Assembly (NCBI GenBank): GCA_033239005.1
Contig: BSQZ01000014.1
Location: forward strand, 4,345,001-4,409,000
Origin: Lamellibrachia satsuma
Lineage: Eukaryota; Annelida; Polychaeta; Sabellida; Siboglinidae
Reading direction: 5' to 3'
DNA length: 64,000 nt
A program made the position numbers and the translations under genes. Under the pieces are notes generated by a model. The model ran no database searches. It was not told the origin of the DNA and was given only the letters and a program-made list of their open reading frames with translations. Positions 22,091 to 33,336 of this stretch are shown one piece after another (position 1 is the first letter of the stretch; every line of letters begins with the position of its first letter).

Positions 22091-24160
22091 GTCAAAACCT
22101 ATTGTTACTGGAGTAATGCGCGCGCAGATACAGTCCTCTGTAATTCTGAGAAGTAAAATGCCATGGTAAAATGTGCCTCAACTAGATACTCAATGGTGGC
22201 ATTATTGCATACACTCAACAGGTGGCGCCCTTAACCACAGAATACACACTCATCAATGATATGAGTGGAATGGTTTAAGGTGTTTTTAACAGAGATTAAC
22301 TGAATGACAATAGAGTGAACTGAACGAATCAGTTCAACTACAAGCATAATGATGTCGAATCTTGCAAAAACCGTCGAGTTCTTGCTGCGAGATCGATCGA
22401 GTTCTGCAAAAACTGTCGAGTTCTGCGAAAACCGTCGATTTCCAACACAGGCAAACCAGAGTAGCCTCACAAGCGGCAACAGGTGTATCAACGGAAGGGT
22501 AATTACATCGGTACAACGATATAATGTGGGAACCCCAAACCTTACATTTTTTTCTTATGGGAGGTCCCTCGTGCCTTATGGCAGGACCCTCCAGACCCCC
22601 CTCATTTCGAACACTGATGCAGCGGGAAACTGACGTCCACGAATTGCTGGCTGGAAAGTTGTAAACTAGAAAACTGATTTTGGTGACCGAAAGTAATTTT
22701 TGTTTTTCGATCAAATATTTCAGTACTTATAAGTGGCATTAGACATTCATAGTGCTCAGTAAGTCCCTTATATTAGAGCTGTTGTTTGGATGTTGCGTTG
22801 TTGCTCTATCCAGTGTCAGTGGTATTTAGTTGCCGCTCACCAAATATGTCTCTGTGTTGCGGCACGTCCGCCCATGTGATATGGGGCAAGTTCGTCCCTA
22901 GGATATCTGATGTAAAATGATCAGGATCACTTGTGAACATAAACACACTAACATGCACTCTAATAAAGACGCCCAGTTGTCCAGTTTGGTGTTATTTTCT
23001 AGTAAAAACGTGAAGAAACCAGATTTTATTTCACCATTTTCTAGCCGATGCAGTGTCAAACGTTGTGTTTTGTTTGCCTGGTTTATTTCATAGATACAAC
23101 ATAATTTGTGAAGATTTTGAGTTTCTAACAGAATGTCTGTCCCAAACATAACGTTTTTTGACATAGAAATAAGTCAAAACTGCACTGTTCTTGTGTATTT
23201 GGTGCTTAAAGTACGTGTGGGGCGAACTTGCCCCGGCCCCTGGGCGGACTTGCCCCGACATGATTCAAGTCTGCCCATGCTTGGGTAGGTCTACTAAGAG
23301 TCAGATTTGGATATTGGCTTGTAACAGTTTTGGCATTTGTTGATAGCACAAATGTGGACAAGATATCTTCGCTCAATTTAAGGCCGACACTGAGCATCTA
23401 GCACTACAAATACAGTCCCCAGATTTATGTCCACGGGGCGGACTAGTTCCGGTCTCCCCTATATAGGCCTACGTCGGAACTAGTGTCAATGGAAAGACTG
23501 AAGTATTAGCAGCCTGCTAATATTAACCCTTATGTAAGTAGAACGACACATGTGTCGCCCCCACCCCCGCTTCGTAAGTAGAATGACATATGCCTACGAC
23601 TGACTGAGACCCCGTGCCAACAACCCTAGATCCGCCCCTGCTATTCTCTGTAGAAATGTAACTATTTCTATAGAATTCTATATCCGGGATTACAACACAC
23701 TGTAGTGTTGACTATGCTTACCTCTGCTGACTCTGTTAGTGTGACAGGATCTTTGTGCGATAATCATCTTGTTAAATATATGTTGGTACATATCACATTG
23801 ATATGCACACATATAAACGTGTGCGTATACACACAACTCATATTTACAGTGAGTAATTGTGTGTGTACGTTCTGAAAACGCTGAACTACAAACCGAATAA
23901 GATAACCCAGAACAATCAACGCTGCTTCCAGAAATGTACCATCATAACCGTAATTCCGCAATTCGACCTTTCCCGCTATGGTGATTTTTTTGGAAATAAT
24001 ATGCAATCCGAAACCACGGCGTGTGCGAACACAGCCAATGAAACGGTTAGTTTCGGTTTGACGTATTTCCCCTAGTGCGTGTTTAAATATCGATAATACG
24101 AGCGTGCGGAACGAGTTGCTGATTTGACGGTATTTCTTCACGGCTTAAAGTTAATTAAAC
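22091..24160. other. Non-coding with recurring GGGGC-AAGT-type motifs
   Basis: Short ORFs only. Motifs such as GGGGCAAGTTCGTCC (22883), GGCGGACTTGCCCCG (23243) and GGGGCGGACTAGTTCCGGTC (23436) recur, as does a run of GTCGAGTTCTGC units at 22370-22440. No gene is supported. Confidence 0.4.
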
Positions 24161-24164
24161 CTGT

Positions 24165-25600
24165 TTTGACAAAATCTTTAACTTTAATCACAAAACAAAT
24201 ATTAACTACGGGGATCTTCCCCGAAAACTCAAAACTGCCAAAGTAATAGCAATTTAAAAAAAGGGGACGAAACCCTATTCTTCAACTACAGGCCAATATC
24301 AATCTTACCAAAAGTAATTGAAACAATTATTTACGACAAGCTAGATTCTTTCTTAAAAAGACACAAACTTATGTACGATAGTCAGTATGGATTTAGAAAG
24401 GAACATTCTACGGAATTTGCCGCTCTTGAATTAATTGATAGGATATTGACACGTATGGGTAATACGGAAATACCTATAAATATTTACTTGGACTTGTCAA
24501 AAGCATTTGACGCTCTGGATCACTTAATATTTATCGATAAGCAAGAGTTTTATGGCGTAAAAGGAGTAGCTTTAGACCTATTCAAAAATTATTTAGCAAA
24601 TAGAAAACAGTATGTAGAATTTGAAGACGCCCACTCAGATATGCTTAATATATCCACAGGCGAACCTCAAGGATCAATTATAGGCCCGTTGTTATTTATA
24701 ATTTTCATAAATGACTTTGGCCAATCTAGTCCAAAATTCAACTTTATTATGTACGCCGATGAAACGACACTTTCAAGTACCCTACATTCTTTCGCACAAT
24801 ATAAAAAAAATGAAAATGTAGAATTCTTAATCAACACAGAACTGGACAAAATTAATGAGTGGCTTCAATTAAACAAATTATCTCTAAATGTAATAAATCC
24901 AAATATATGAGCTTCAAAACGGCTAGAAGAAATAATATGATAAATCCACTAAATAGAAAAATAGATAATACATATATCGATAGAGTAGATGAGTTCAATT
25001 TCCTAGGGATAAGTTTTAATGAACAATTGAACTGGCAAAGCCACATCAACAAAATTTCAAATATTATAGGTATTATAGATATCCTAAATAAACTCAAACG
25101 ATTGTTACCTCTTAATATAAAGATTATGTTGTATACCACTTTGATATTGTCACATCTAAACTATGGCTTAACGGCATGGGGCTATAGATGTGATAAAATA
25201 AAAAACTTCAAAAGAAAGCCGTCCGAATTATATGTTTAAGATAATATAATGCTCATACCGATCCACTGTTCAAAAATCTTAATTTACTAAAAGTAGAGCA
25301 TATTCTAAAATGCAGGAACTAAGATTATATAATAAATTTTCATACAGTAAACTACCTGCAACACTTACCACTTGATCAAAACAATAGTGTAACTATAATA
25401 CACGTGGTCAATATAATATGCATACGATCAGGGTACACCACGAGTTTGCTAAACGAAGTCTCAGATACAGTTGGCCACATACCATAAATAATGCACCTGA
25501 TTTATTAAAGGACAAGATCACCACTCACAGTTTACATGGTTTCTCAAAGTATATAAAACTTTATTATCTGAATACATGCATTGAACAATGTGCAATCTAA
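24165..25600 (+). pseudogene. Decayed non-LTR reverse transcriptase with YADE box
   Basis: The remnant is 5' truncated. It begins LTTGIFPRKLKTAKV, shifts frame, then reads NYRPISILPKVIETIIYDKL, SQYGFRKEHSTEFAALELID, motif A YLDLSKAFDALDH, motif B GEPQGSIIGPLLFIIFINDF and motif C YADE (24752-24763), where the family has YADD. A frame break near 24905 leads to NFLGISFNEQLNWQSHI and LNYGLTAWG, then more stops to about 25590. It is unlike the other LINEs here in sequence. At least three frame changes or stops make it inactive. Confidence 0.85.
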
Positions 25601-26620
25601 AATTGTTATATATGTCAACATGACTAACTATGTCTCCATTCCTCCTTGGTTAAAAATCACTCTATGTATATCCGGTTGTAGGAATATAATTGGCATTTGT
25701 AATATACAGACATATCTATATTAATGTGTTCAGTCAGTAATTATGCATTAATATCTATAGGAATTTTTTTAATTTTATTTAAATAAAGGGTGGAATTAAT
25801 CGACAGCGTGGCTCCTACGACAGCGAGTAATGTTTAGTCTTAGTAGGAGTCTCCCGTCCCTTATATAACATTGTCTTTTATTTTCAGACCGTACTCTATA
25901 TTCTTACCAGTTCGTTTTCTCATGTCGACATAGATGTAATATATTGTATGGTTTTTTGTGCTGAATACTCTGTTTTGTTGTCTTTGGGACGAATAAATAT
26001 TTCCTGTTTCCTGTTTCCTGTTGATTTCCTGTTGGTTGTAGTTCCGTTAACGCAGACACGCTGTTGAGACAGAGCAGTAGCTCTGACTTGTTCTGTTTGT
26101 GTTTATACAGGCGCACTCCTTGATATGGCACTGAAGTTAGATCAGGAGTAATGATTGAAAATTTTGGTTTTGTACCGTTTTAGTAGTAAGCTTGGTTTAT
26201 TAATTTAGTTAGTAAGTTGTAATAAATGCAATTTTATCTTACACACTTATCTTACAGTGCTATATTCTTAATTTAGGCATAAACTTGCCACCTGCAGCCT
26301 ATATATTATTATAGTTATTTAAGAGTTACATTAGTGAGACATGTATTTTAACCCATTGTACATATACTACACTCAATAATTGAAGTAATTTAGTAAATGC
26401 TGGTATGATATATCATAAATATATATTAATAATCTCTTATTAGTACAGTATCTATGGATATATGATGAAGGCTGGGTGCTGTACAATATAAACATAATGC
26501 CTCCAGTGGGTTCTTGCCTTGCAGCAGCATGATTGTCAGTGGTCCATACCTGCATAACTGCCGTATCATCTGTCTACTGATAAGGGCTCAGCGGTCTTGT
26601 TTTACTAAAGGGTGTTCTAT
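25601..26620. other. AT-rich, no assignable feature
   Basis: This may hold the 3' UTR of the preceding LINE remnant; short TTTCCTG repeats occur at about 25995-26035. No gene is supported. Confidence 0.4.
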
Positions 26621-26624
26621 TTAT

Positions 26625-26815
26625 GTCTGTGTGTAGACTAGGCATCAGAAAGTATTCATTCTCGCAGAGCACGATAAATGCTAGCAGTTTGAATATGTTT
26701 AAAAACAAAGCCGATACATATCTTTGAAAGGCGAGTTACACATAAATGAATAATCGTCGACAGCTGGGTATTTACTGCTTTGGATGGCAATCTTGCTAAA
26801 TCATGTTAATTAATT
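26625..26815 (+). mobile_element. LINE 3' end fragment (CR1/Jockey-type)
   Basis: AGACTAGGCATCAGAAAGTA, TCATTCTCGCAGAGCACGAT, GTTTGAATATGTTTAAAAAC and the terminal GATGGCAATCTTGCTAAATC block match the 3' end of the intact LINE. An internal deletion removes the WNKLPNDC region. Confidence 0.7.
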
Positions 26816-27965
26816 AATTTAGTACTCGAGTGAAATGTCAACGTTTCATTGTGTCTTATATAAGATCTACAACGTGTAAATTCTTCACACATTTTAGACA
26901 CGTACACGCACATTCACATACAATACTTGTGTATATCATGCAGTTTGTCTAAATACTGTGCATATCACGTACAACTGACTATCAGAAGCTTCCATGGAAG
27001 TTATAGCATACACGTGTGAAATCCAATTGTTTGTCACCTGGAAATTGCTGCTACCGTGTAATTTTAGTGGTTCGATACAACGAGTGTCATTAGTAAAGTT
27101 TGAATGTATGGACTGGGGTAGGGATAGATAGTAGTCCTTGCTATCAACACAAATTTGCTGGTGAGGTATTAATGGAAAGCTATCTGAACACACTTATCAG
27201 TGGTGTTACATGTAACATGTAACTATGCATGAATGATGTCGTTATGACATCATTCATGAACTATGTCATATAAGTACTTGACATTTTGTTTCAGGCTTGA
27301 TGTACTCAATGTATTCCAGGCTTGTTAACAAATGCAAATGCTTTTGAATTCGCATTTGAATGTTGAGCATTTGAATGCGCATTCAAATGGTTCCATAACT
27401 TTTTTATGCATTTGCATTTGCATTTGAATGCGTACCTTAAACATTTGCATTTGCATGCGACATACAAACATTTGATTTGTCAAATGCACAATCCAATGTA
27501 CAATCAAATGCATGCGTAATCCTTTGAATAATTATTATTGTTACATTCACGTTCACAAGTTCACAACGTGTCATTAGAACAAGTACTCTGTAGTGAGCAG
27601 TACTTTCAGCAGATGAAATGAAACAGGCCCTTAGACAAGGACTCGTCTGCCCGTCTTGAAGACGGGCAAATGTCTCACCACGACGGGTAATATAAAAATA
27701 AAATACGGGTTTTTATTTTTACAAGATGAGATTTTTTATAATAAATTTTGTTGAACGATCTTAGCGACTCTTAGACTTAGGCTTAGCGAACGCAGTCGTG
27801 ATTCGACGAATGCTGTCGGCGGCAGAATAGCGAATACCGCCGATATATAAGACTATATATTTTTAACCTTGACATCGTTGGAAAATACTGATACTGCGTT
27901 TGATCTCTATTTATTGTAATCGTGTATGTCATTGGTTGGGAAACGTGTTGATGTGACCTTTCTCA

Positions 27966-28328
27966 GTGCCTATCCATTGGCGCTCTCATTTGAAGAAACA
28001 ATCCCGTCACCTGGATGTCGTGGGGCAAGTTCAAAATGGCACCTGCCAAGCGAGTGAAAATATGCGATATGTCAACGTCACAGAGTTCACGACAACCGAT
28101 GCCTTTTTCGTAAACGTGAATAAAAGCAGCTTTCCTGAGATTGTCCATAAACAGTCCGAGTCAGCATCCTTTGTTACGTTGGTGGAGATCCATAATGTTG
28201 ATGTGCCTGCCACTAGTAGCCGAGACGCTACTGTATTATCGCCCTCCGCTGGCACTCTGCAGTCGCCAAGCGCGATCGCGGTAAACTTCGAAATTGTGTC
28301 TGATTCGTGCTCCGATTCACTTACATAA
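27966..28328 (+). CDS. Uncharacterised ORF inside the hAT-like element
   Basis: A 120-residue ORF (MPIHWRSHLKKQSRHLDVVG...) has no domain I recognise. Its position 650 bases inside the left TIR makes it a possible N-terminal remnant of an element-encoded protein. A second short open stretch follows (28294-28479, with RLACAQCSKFIVFC). Coding status is uncertain. Confidence 0.3.
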   Translation: MPIHWRSHLKKQSRHLDVVGQVQNGTCQASENMRYVNVTEFTTTDAFFVNVNKSSFPEIVHKQSESASFVTLVEIHNVDVPATSSRDATVLSPSAGTLQSPSAIAVNFEIVSDSCSDSLT

Positions 28329-28844
28329 CCGGCGTGTAGGCCCTACTATCGGCAGCAGTTTCCTGGTTCCTCAACTCAAGCGGCAGGAAAACCACGAACG
28401 ATTAGCTTGTGCTCAGTGTAGTAAATTCATAGTTTTTTGTCCAGTACTGGCAATAGCCAGGAATACTGAATCTGGATAGTTGCTGTTTTTCAAAGAAGTA
28501 TTATTTCAATGTATTACTTTCAAATCCAATTATGTTACTGCTGTATCTTACACTTACACATGATGAGCATAACTTTTGTTAGGCTAGATATAAGCTTTTT
28601 ATAGTTTGCCCATTTCTTAACCCAGTTTTTATTTATTCTATTTTTATTTGTTTACTTGCTTTACTTTTAGTGTCATATTAGGCATATTTGCATGCATCTA
28701 TTTAAAGTCTTAAGATGCTTAAAACATTACTTCCATGTTTATAAATGTTCAAGTTATTTTTTCATGACCCTTCATGTGTTGGCTCTTCATCTATTCAGTA
28801 ATACTGTGCATGTGTTAAAGCCAACCTCGCTGCACAGCTAGTTA

Positions 28845-29055
28845 GACTCGATTGGGCCAATAATGGTTAAACCGGACTTGGCCTGGCATTGAAAAAACCT
28901 AATTCGGACAATAATGGCTGTCATTTGACATTTGCTCAACTTGCATTGGCTTACCAGTGCAAAAACCAAATTGACCAATAATGGCTGTCATTATGTCAAC
29001 CAGCATTGGTTTGCCATTGAAAAAACTTAATTAGGCCAATAATGGCTGTCACAGA
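28845..29055. repeat. Three ~65-bp tandem units inside the hAT-like element
   Basis: The block CCAATAATGGCTGTCAT with TTGCCATTGAAAAAACCTAA recurs three times between 28850 and 29050 with substitutions and small indels. Confidence 0.6.
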
Positions 29056-30065
29056 CGGGAACGGCTTCCAAGGAAGCCATTCGCGCTTTTAAGGTTTTTT
29101 AGAATGTTCAAGCCTGGCAAAATTTTATTTCTGGCTAAGGGCCTGCAATGACACCATTGTCTGACCTGTAAAACGACTTTCAAAATGTGCTCTTTGAAAA
29201 GGTGCTCTGTAGGTCAACTGGTCAATGGCTGAGCTATTATTCATATTACATGAAAATACCAACTGGTCTATAGGTTCATGGCTTCAGAGATTACCTGTTC
29301 ATTGAAAAAATCAAACATGCAGACAAATGACTCCTTTTTGTTGTGTTGGCACTGCTGGGGTGGGTTGGGGTGGCAGCTAATTGGGGGAGTAAACATTAGT
29401 AATGCCAGCCCTGAATGTTTACAGCCAGAGAGAGAGAGAGTGATTAGTGGTAGATGCAATTATCCACCAGGTCATCTTCCCAGTGACCCCACCAGTGGAT
29501 AGTCTGTTGTCTTGGGTTCCCCTTCCATTCTGGTCTACCTGAAGGATTAGCCTTTCCTTCCCTGCCATGGATCCCGGTGAACTGTCAATTGCTTATTCCC
29601 CCTCCCATTTCCACCACCTCTGCAGGCCTGGAACTTGTGTGACTCAGTGTATGACTCTACATACATGTTCATATAGTGGGATTGGTATGTAGTGGTACTT
29701 CGTGATTAGAGTAATGTACTACCGTATTTATTAAATAAATTAATAATGTGTTTGTATACATTACATTGAATTATCTCCAAATGAAACAAATCATTAATAT
29801 AAAGCCAAAACATTTAACATTAATTCACATGCATTTGCAAATGTATAACCAAAACTGTTGCATTGGCATTTAAATGCGAACCCAAAACATTTGCATTTGC
29901 TTTTGAATGTGTTCCTGAAAAATGGCAATTGTATTTGCATGAACTAAATGAAACATTTGTATTTGCATTCAAAGCGTTGACATGCATTTGTTAACAAGCC
30001 TGACGCATTCTGACCGTAATGTTTTTGTGTTACTTGTAGTAAGTGCTTTCTGTAACTGTTAATAT

Positions 30066-31690
30066 TTGTGCATACACATAATTGTGGGAACATGGCAAAG
30101 TATTTTCGGATGCGGCGAAACTTTGAAAGGAAGGCCTTTCGTGGAAGTGATGCAAGATGTGACAATCAGTGACCAATCTCAACGTCTTCACGAAATGTAC
30201 TGTGAATACAAGGACAAGGAGCGAAATGGTGAAATGACACTGCACAGTTTTGGATCCAGTACCAGGATGTGGCTGGTGATGACATTCCTTCATGCTATGA
30301 AAGAGAACAACTTCGATATGCACCTGGCCTGCGTTCAAGAATTGTGTTCTTTGCTGTTCAGTATTGACCACTATGCTCTTAACCTGTCATGTACTCACAC
30401 AGGAAGAAACTGCGCGTTCAGTGTGTCCAGATCAGATACGCCAGCATCAAGAAATCCAGTTGAATTGATTATTGAATGCGAAAACCACGGAGGCATTATT
30501 TGATTTAGCATAAACTATCAAGCCTACTACCTATTGTGTACGACCAGACATGCCAGAGCAGGTCACGTAGAAACCACATAGGAGATGGCAGGTATGACAT
30601 GTTCCAAAGATACGGCACACAAGCACCTTCGGCGATCAGAGATCAGACGTGGCGAGAACGATCTTCAGACACTGATAACTGCTTTCCACAATTTCATAAA
30701 TCCATTTGAAGTTGATGTCAAGGAAGACCTGTTTTGCATTTCTTCTGACGCAGGAGCCCCAGATGAAGTTGCGAATTATATATTGAACGCTGCAGCAGTT
30801 GGAAAAGCAGCATTCAAAACCATTATCCAGAAGAGGCGTGTGGCCAAAATTCCATGCACCTCTTCCAAAGCAGTCCTTAAAGACGTTTGGTTCTCTTGAA
30901 TAGACCAAGAAGTTAAAGTCCGGGAAGGTGAAGATAGACCAAATATCAGCACAACGGAATCTCTTTGGACAGATGCTAAGTCTCTCTGAAGACAACAACC
31001 TTAGTCTACATAAGGTACTGCAATATCCACGTGGTTCGTCCCATGGGTTTAGCTACTCCGGATGTGCTTCCAGTAAAGACAGACAAGGCCAAACTGATGC
31101 TCCAGCTTGAAGATGATGCCGCGCTGGTTCACCATCCTTGCCTTGACGACTTGGGTGCATACGTAGTTGCTGGGAACGGCCTTCTGCATACACTCACTAC
31201 TCTGCCTTAGACATTCGAAAGGTTGTCTGAGGAGATGTTCAGCGTGCTGCCCAATGTGAAGAGGGTAGACTTTGTGACTGACACCTAAAAGGAAAACTCA
31301 ATCAAGTCAGCTGAAAGAAGACGACGAAGAACTTCAGATGCAAACGTCGTTAAAGTCCCATCAACAAAGCTGCCAAAATAATGGAAATCATTCTTATCAA
31401 ACATCAAACAATGGCTACAAGATCAATTTAATCAGGCTTCTGCTGTCAGAGTGGCAAAAGGCAAAGTATGCTGCACAACTCCAGGATCGTCACACCTTCT
31501 TTGTATGCGGGCACAGTTGTATCTCACTGACATCAGCTGATGGCATCACAATAGAAAGTTCTCCCGTCCCATCACTCTGACACTCAAAACATGTAATATT
31601 GTTTCCATATAGCTGAATCATGTACATCTGGCCTCATCGTCCGATTGCCCGATACCGATGTGTTCGTGTTGCTTCTGAATTAGATATGGG
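30066..31690 (+). pseudogene. Decayed member of an uncharacterised LPDTDVFVL gene family
   Basis: Consecutive + frames, broken by stops and shifts, give one protein in order: SFGSSTRMWLVMTFLHAMKE and DMHLACVQELCSLLFSIDHY (30243-30375); RRGENDLQTLITAFHNFINP and GAPDEVANYILNAAAVGKAA (30640-30810); VLPVKTDKAKLMLQLEDDA and VVAGNGLLHTLTTLP (31050-31210); EEMFSVLPNVKRVDFVTDT (31231-31287); LLLSEWQKAKYAAQLQD (31440-31490); and finally LIVRLPDTDVFVLLLN (31636-31683). These blocks match a large family of uncharacterised, repeat-like proteins frequent in cnidarians, molluscs and lancelets, where the last motif is followed by a TGCD.TS motif. It is dead here: stops occur at about 30900, 31207 and 31287. 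Function is unknown. Confidence 0.65.
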
Positions 31691-31865
31691 TCAAGTACAT
31701 GGGCAATGTTCTTAAGTACAAGTACTTTCAATTTTGCCAAATCCAAGTCCAAGTACTCGCCTAAAAATAGAGGCAAGCACAAATACAAGTACTTTGTGAA
31801 AAATTCAAGTGCAAGTACAAAGTACTTTGAGAAAATTTTAGTCAAGTACAGTCAAGTACACCGAA
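31690..31865. repeat. CAAGTAC-rich low-complexity tract
   Basis: The heptamer CAAGTAC and its extension AAGTACTTT recur about a dozen times. The tract begins where the LPDTDVFVL pseudogene stops matching, so it may mark the end of another mobile element inserted there. Confidence 0.5.
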
Positions 31866-32103
31866 CGCTACATTTTTGTTTCACAATGGTGATGGTCCAA
31901 GCGATGAAAACACAAAAGCAGCGGTATTATGCATTTATTCATTATTTAAGTCAAGACATACGATATTGGCACTTTGCATCAAATCATGAAATGTTCATTT
32001 ATTTCTGGTTGCATTTCAATTAAAGCAAAGCAACCAGCAGGAGGATTTGTTACCTGCAAATACACTGGCTACATTTATTTGTTTAGCATTTCTCTGATCT
32101 CTG

Positions 32104-32260
32104 TTCCCTCAGTCCCTGCTCCCTCACTCCCTGCTCCCTCAGTCCCTGCTCCCTCACTCCCTGCTCCCTCAGTCCCTGCTCCCTCACTCCCTGCTCCCTC
32201 ACTCCCTGCTCCCTCAGTCCCTGCTCCCTCACTCCCTGCTCCCTCAGTCCCTGCTCTCTC
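32104..32260. repeat. 15-bp minisatellite (CCCTGCTCCCTCAGT), about 10 copies
   Basis: Units alternate CAGT and CACT endings. Since 15 is a multiple of 3, ORFs stay open on both strands (SVPAPSLPA; GVREQGLREQ). No gene is implied. Confidence 0.9.
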
Positions 32261-32489
32261 AGACCCAGGCTGTCGTGTCTCATGTTTTCACTGATCCCAT
32301 ACTGAGTTCATTGTTATGAAGCACTTGGATAATTGTTAGCAATTGCAATAAAGGGTAACTTAGGAGTCCTCCAGATCTGGACAGTGAATAGGGTATGATC
32401 AATTATTTTAATATGGATTATCTTAAATTAATCACTGTCACATATAGTGTTGCATTTTTTTCTTTTAGCAAAATAGTTCCGATAGTTAT

Positions 32490-33200
32490 GATAGACATAG
32501 TCACTACAACTCCAGTACAAAGTTAGAATACATAGTTACTGCGCTCTCAGCATGCAGCTAGAATACATGGACACTGCACCCTCAGTACACTCTAGAATAC
32601 ATAGTCACTACACTTTCTCGGTATACAGCTAAAACACAAAATAGTCACCGTATCTCCAGTACTTAGCTATAATGCATAGTTACTACAACTCAACAACAAG
32701 TTTAGATTACATAGTTACTGCTCACCAAGCACACATCTCGAATACCTGGTCACTGCACCCTCAGAACACATCTAGAATACATAGTTACTATACCCTCAAC
32801 AGTATCTAAATATTCTAACTGTGTACTGGAGTTGTAGTGACTATATAGTATAGCTATATGCTGGAGATACAGTCTATTCTAGCTATGTACTGAGGGTTTA
32901 GTTATTATGTATTCTAGCTATGCACTGAGGGTGTAGTTATTATGTATTCTAGATGTGTACTGAGGGTGTAGTTATTATGTATTCTAGATGTGTACTTAGG
33001 GTGTAGTTATTATGTATTCTAGATGTGTACTGAGGGTGTAGTTATTATGTATTCTAGCTGTGTACTGAGGGTGTAGTTATTATGTATTCTAGCTATGTAC
33101 TGAGGGTGTAGTTATTATGTATTCTAGATGTGTACTGAGGGTGTAGTTATTATGTATTCTAGATGTGTACTGAGGGTGTAGTGACCTGTATTCTGACTGT
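32490..33200. repeat. Head-to-head 35-bp minisatellite palindrome
   Basis: The left arm (about 32490-32810) has units AGTCACTACAACTCCAGTAC + AAAGTTAGAATACAT. The right arm (about 32815-33195) has the reverse complement, GTAGTTATTATGTATTCTAG + ATGTGTACTGAGGGT, in about nine to ten copies. Both arms have period 35. The right arm is more homogeneous than the left. The centre is near 32812. Confidence 0.85.
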
Positions 33201-33219
33201 GTACTGGGAGTGGAGTAAC

Positions 33220-33336
33220 TATGGTGATGGTGGTGGCGGTGGTGGTGGTGGTGGTGGTGGTGGTGGTGGTGGTGGTGGTGGTGGTGGTGGTGGTGGTGGT
33301 GGTGGTGGTGGTGGTGGTGGTGGTGGTGGTGGTGGT
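33220..33336. repeat. GGT trinucleotide array, about 38 copies
   Basis: This is a nearly perfect GGT/TGG array directly after the 35-bp palindrome. It gives a poly-Gly ORF with no gene features. Confidence 0.95.

Larger units (their letters stand above)
27317..30002. mobile_element. hAT-like DNA transposon with TIRs and 8-bp flanking duplication
   Basis: The left end reads CAGGCTTGTTAACAAATGCA and the right end reads TGCATTTGTTAACAAGCCTG, perfect inverted repeats of about 20 bases. Immediate 8-base flanks are ATGTATTC (27309-27316) and ACGCATTC (30003-30010), equal except for two transitions, as expected of an aged hAT target duplication. Subterminal regions (27320-27515 and 29780-29990) are dense in ATGCAAATG/CATTTG words in opposite orientations. 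No transposase domain is recognisable inside, so it is non-autonomous or decayed. Assignment to hAT rests on the CAG start and 8-bp duplication. Confidence 0.75.

Noticed and set aside
32083..32294. GVREQGLREQ / SVPAPSLPAP repeat proteins
   Set aside because: A 15-bp minisatellite keeps both strands open; there is no supporting gene structure.
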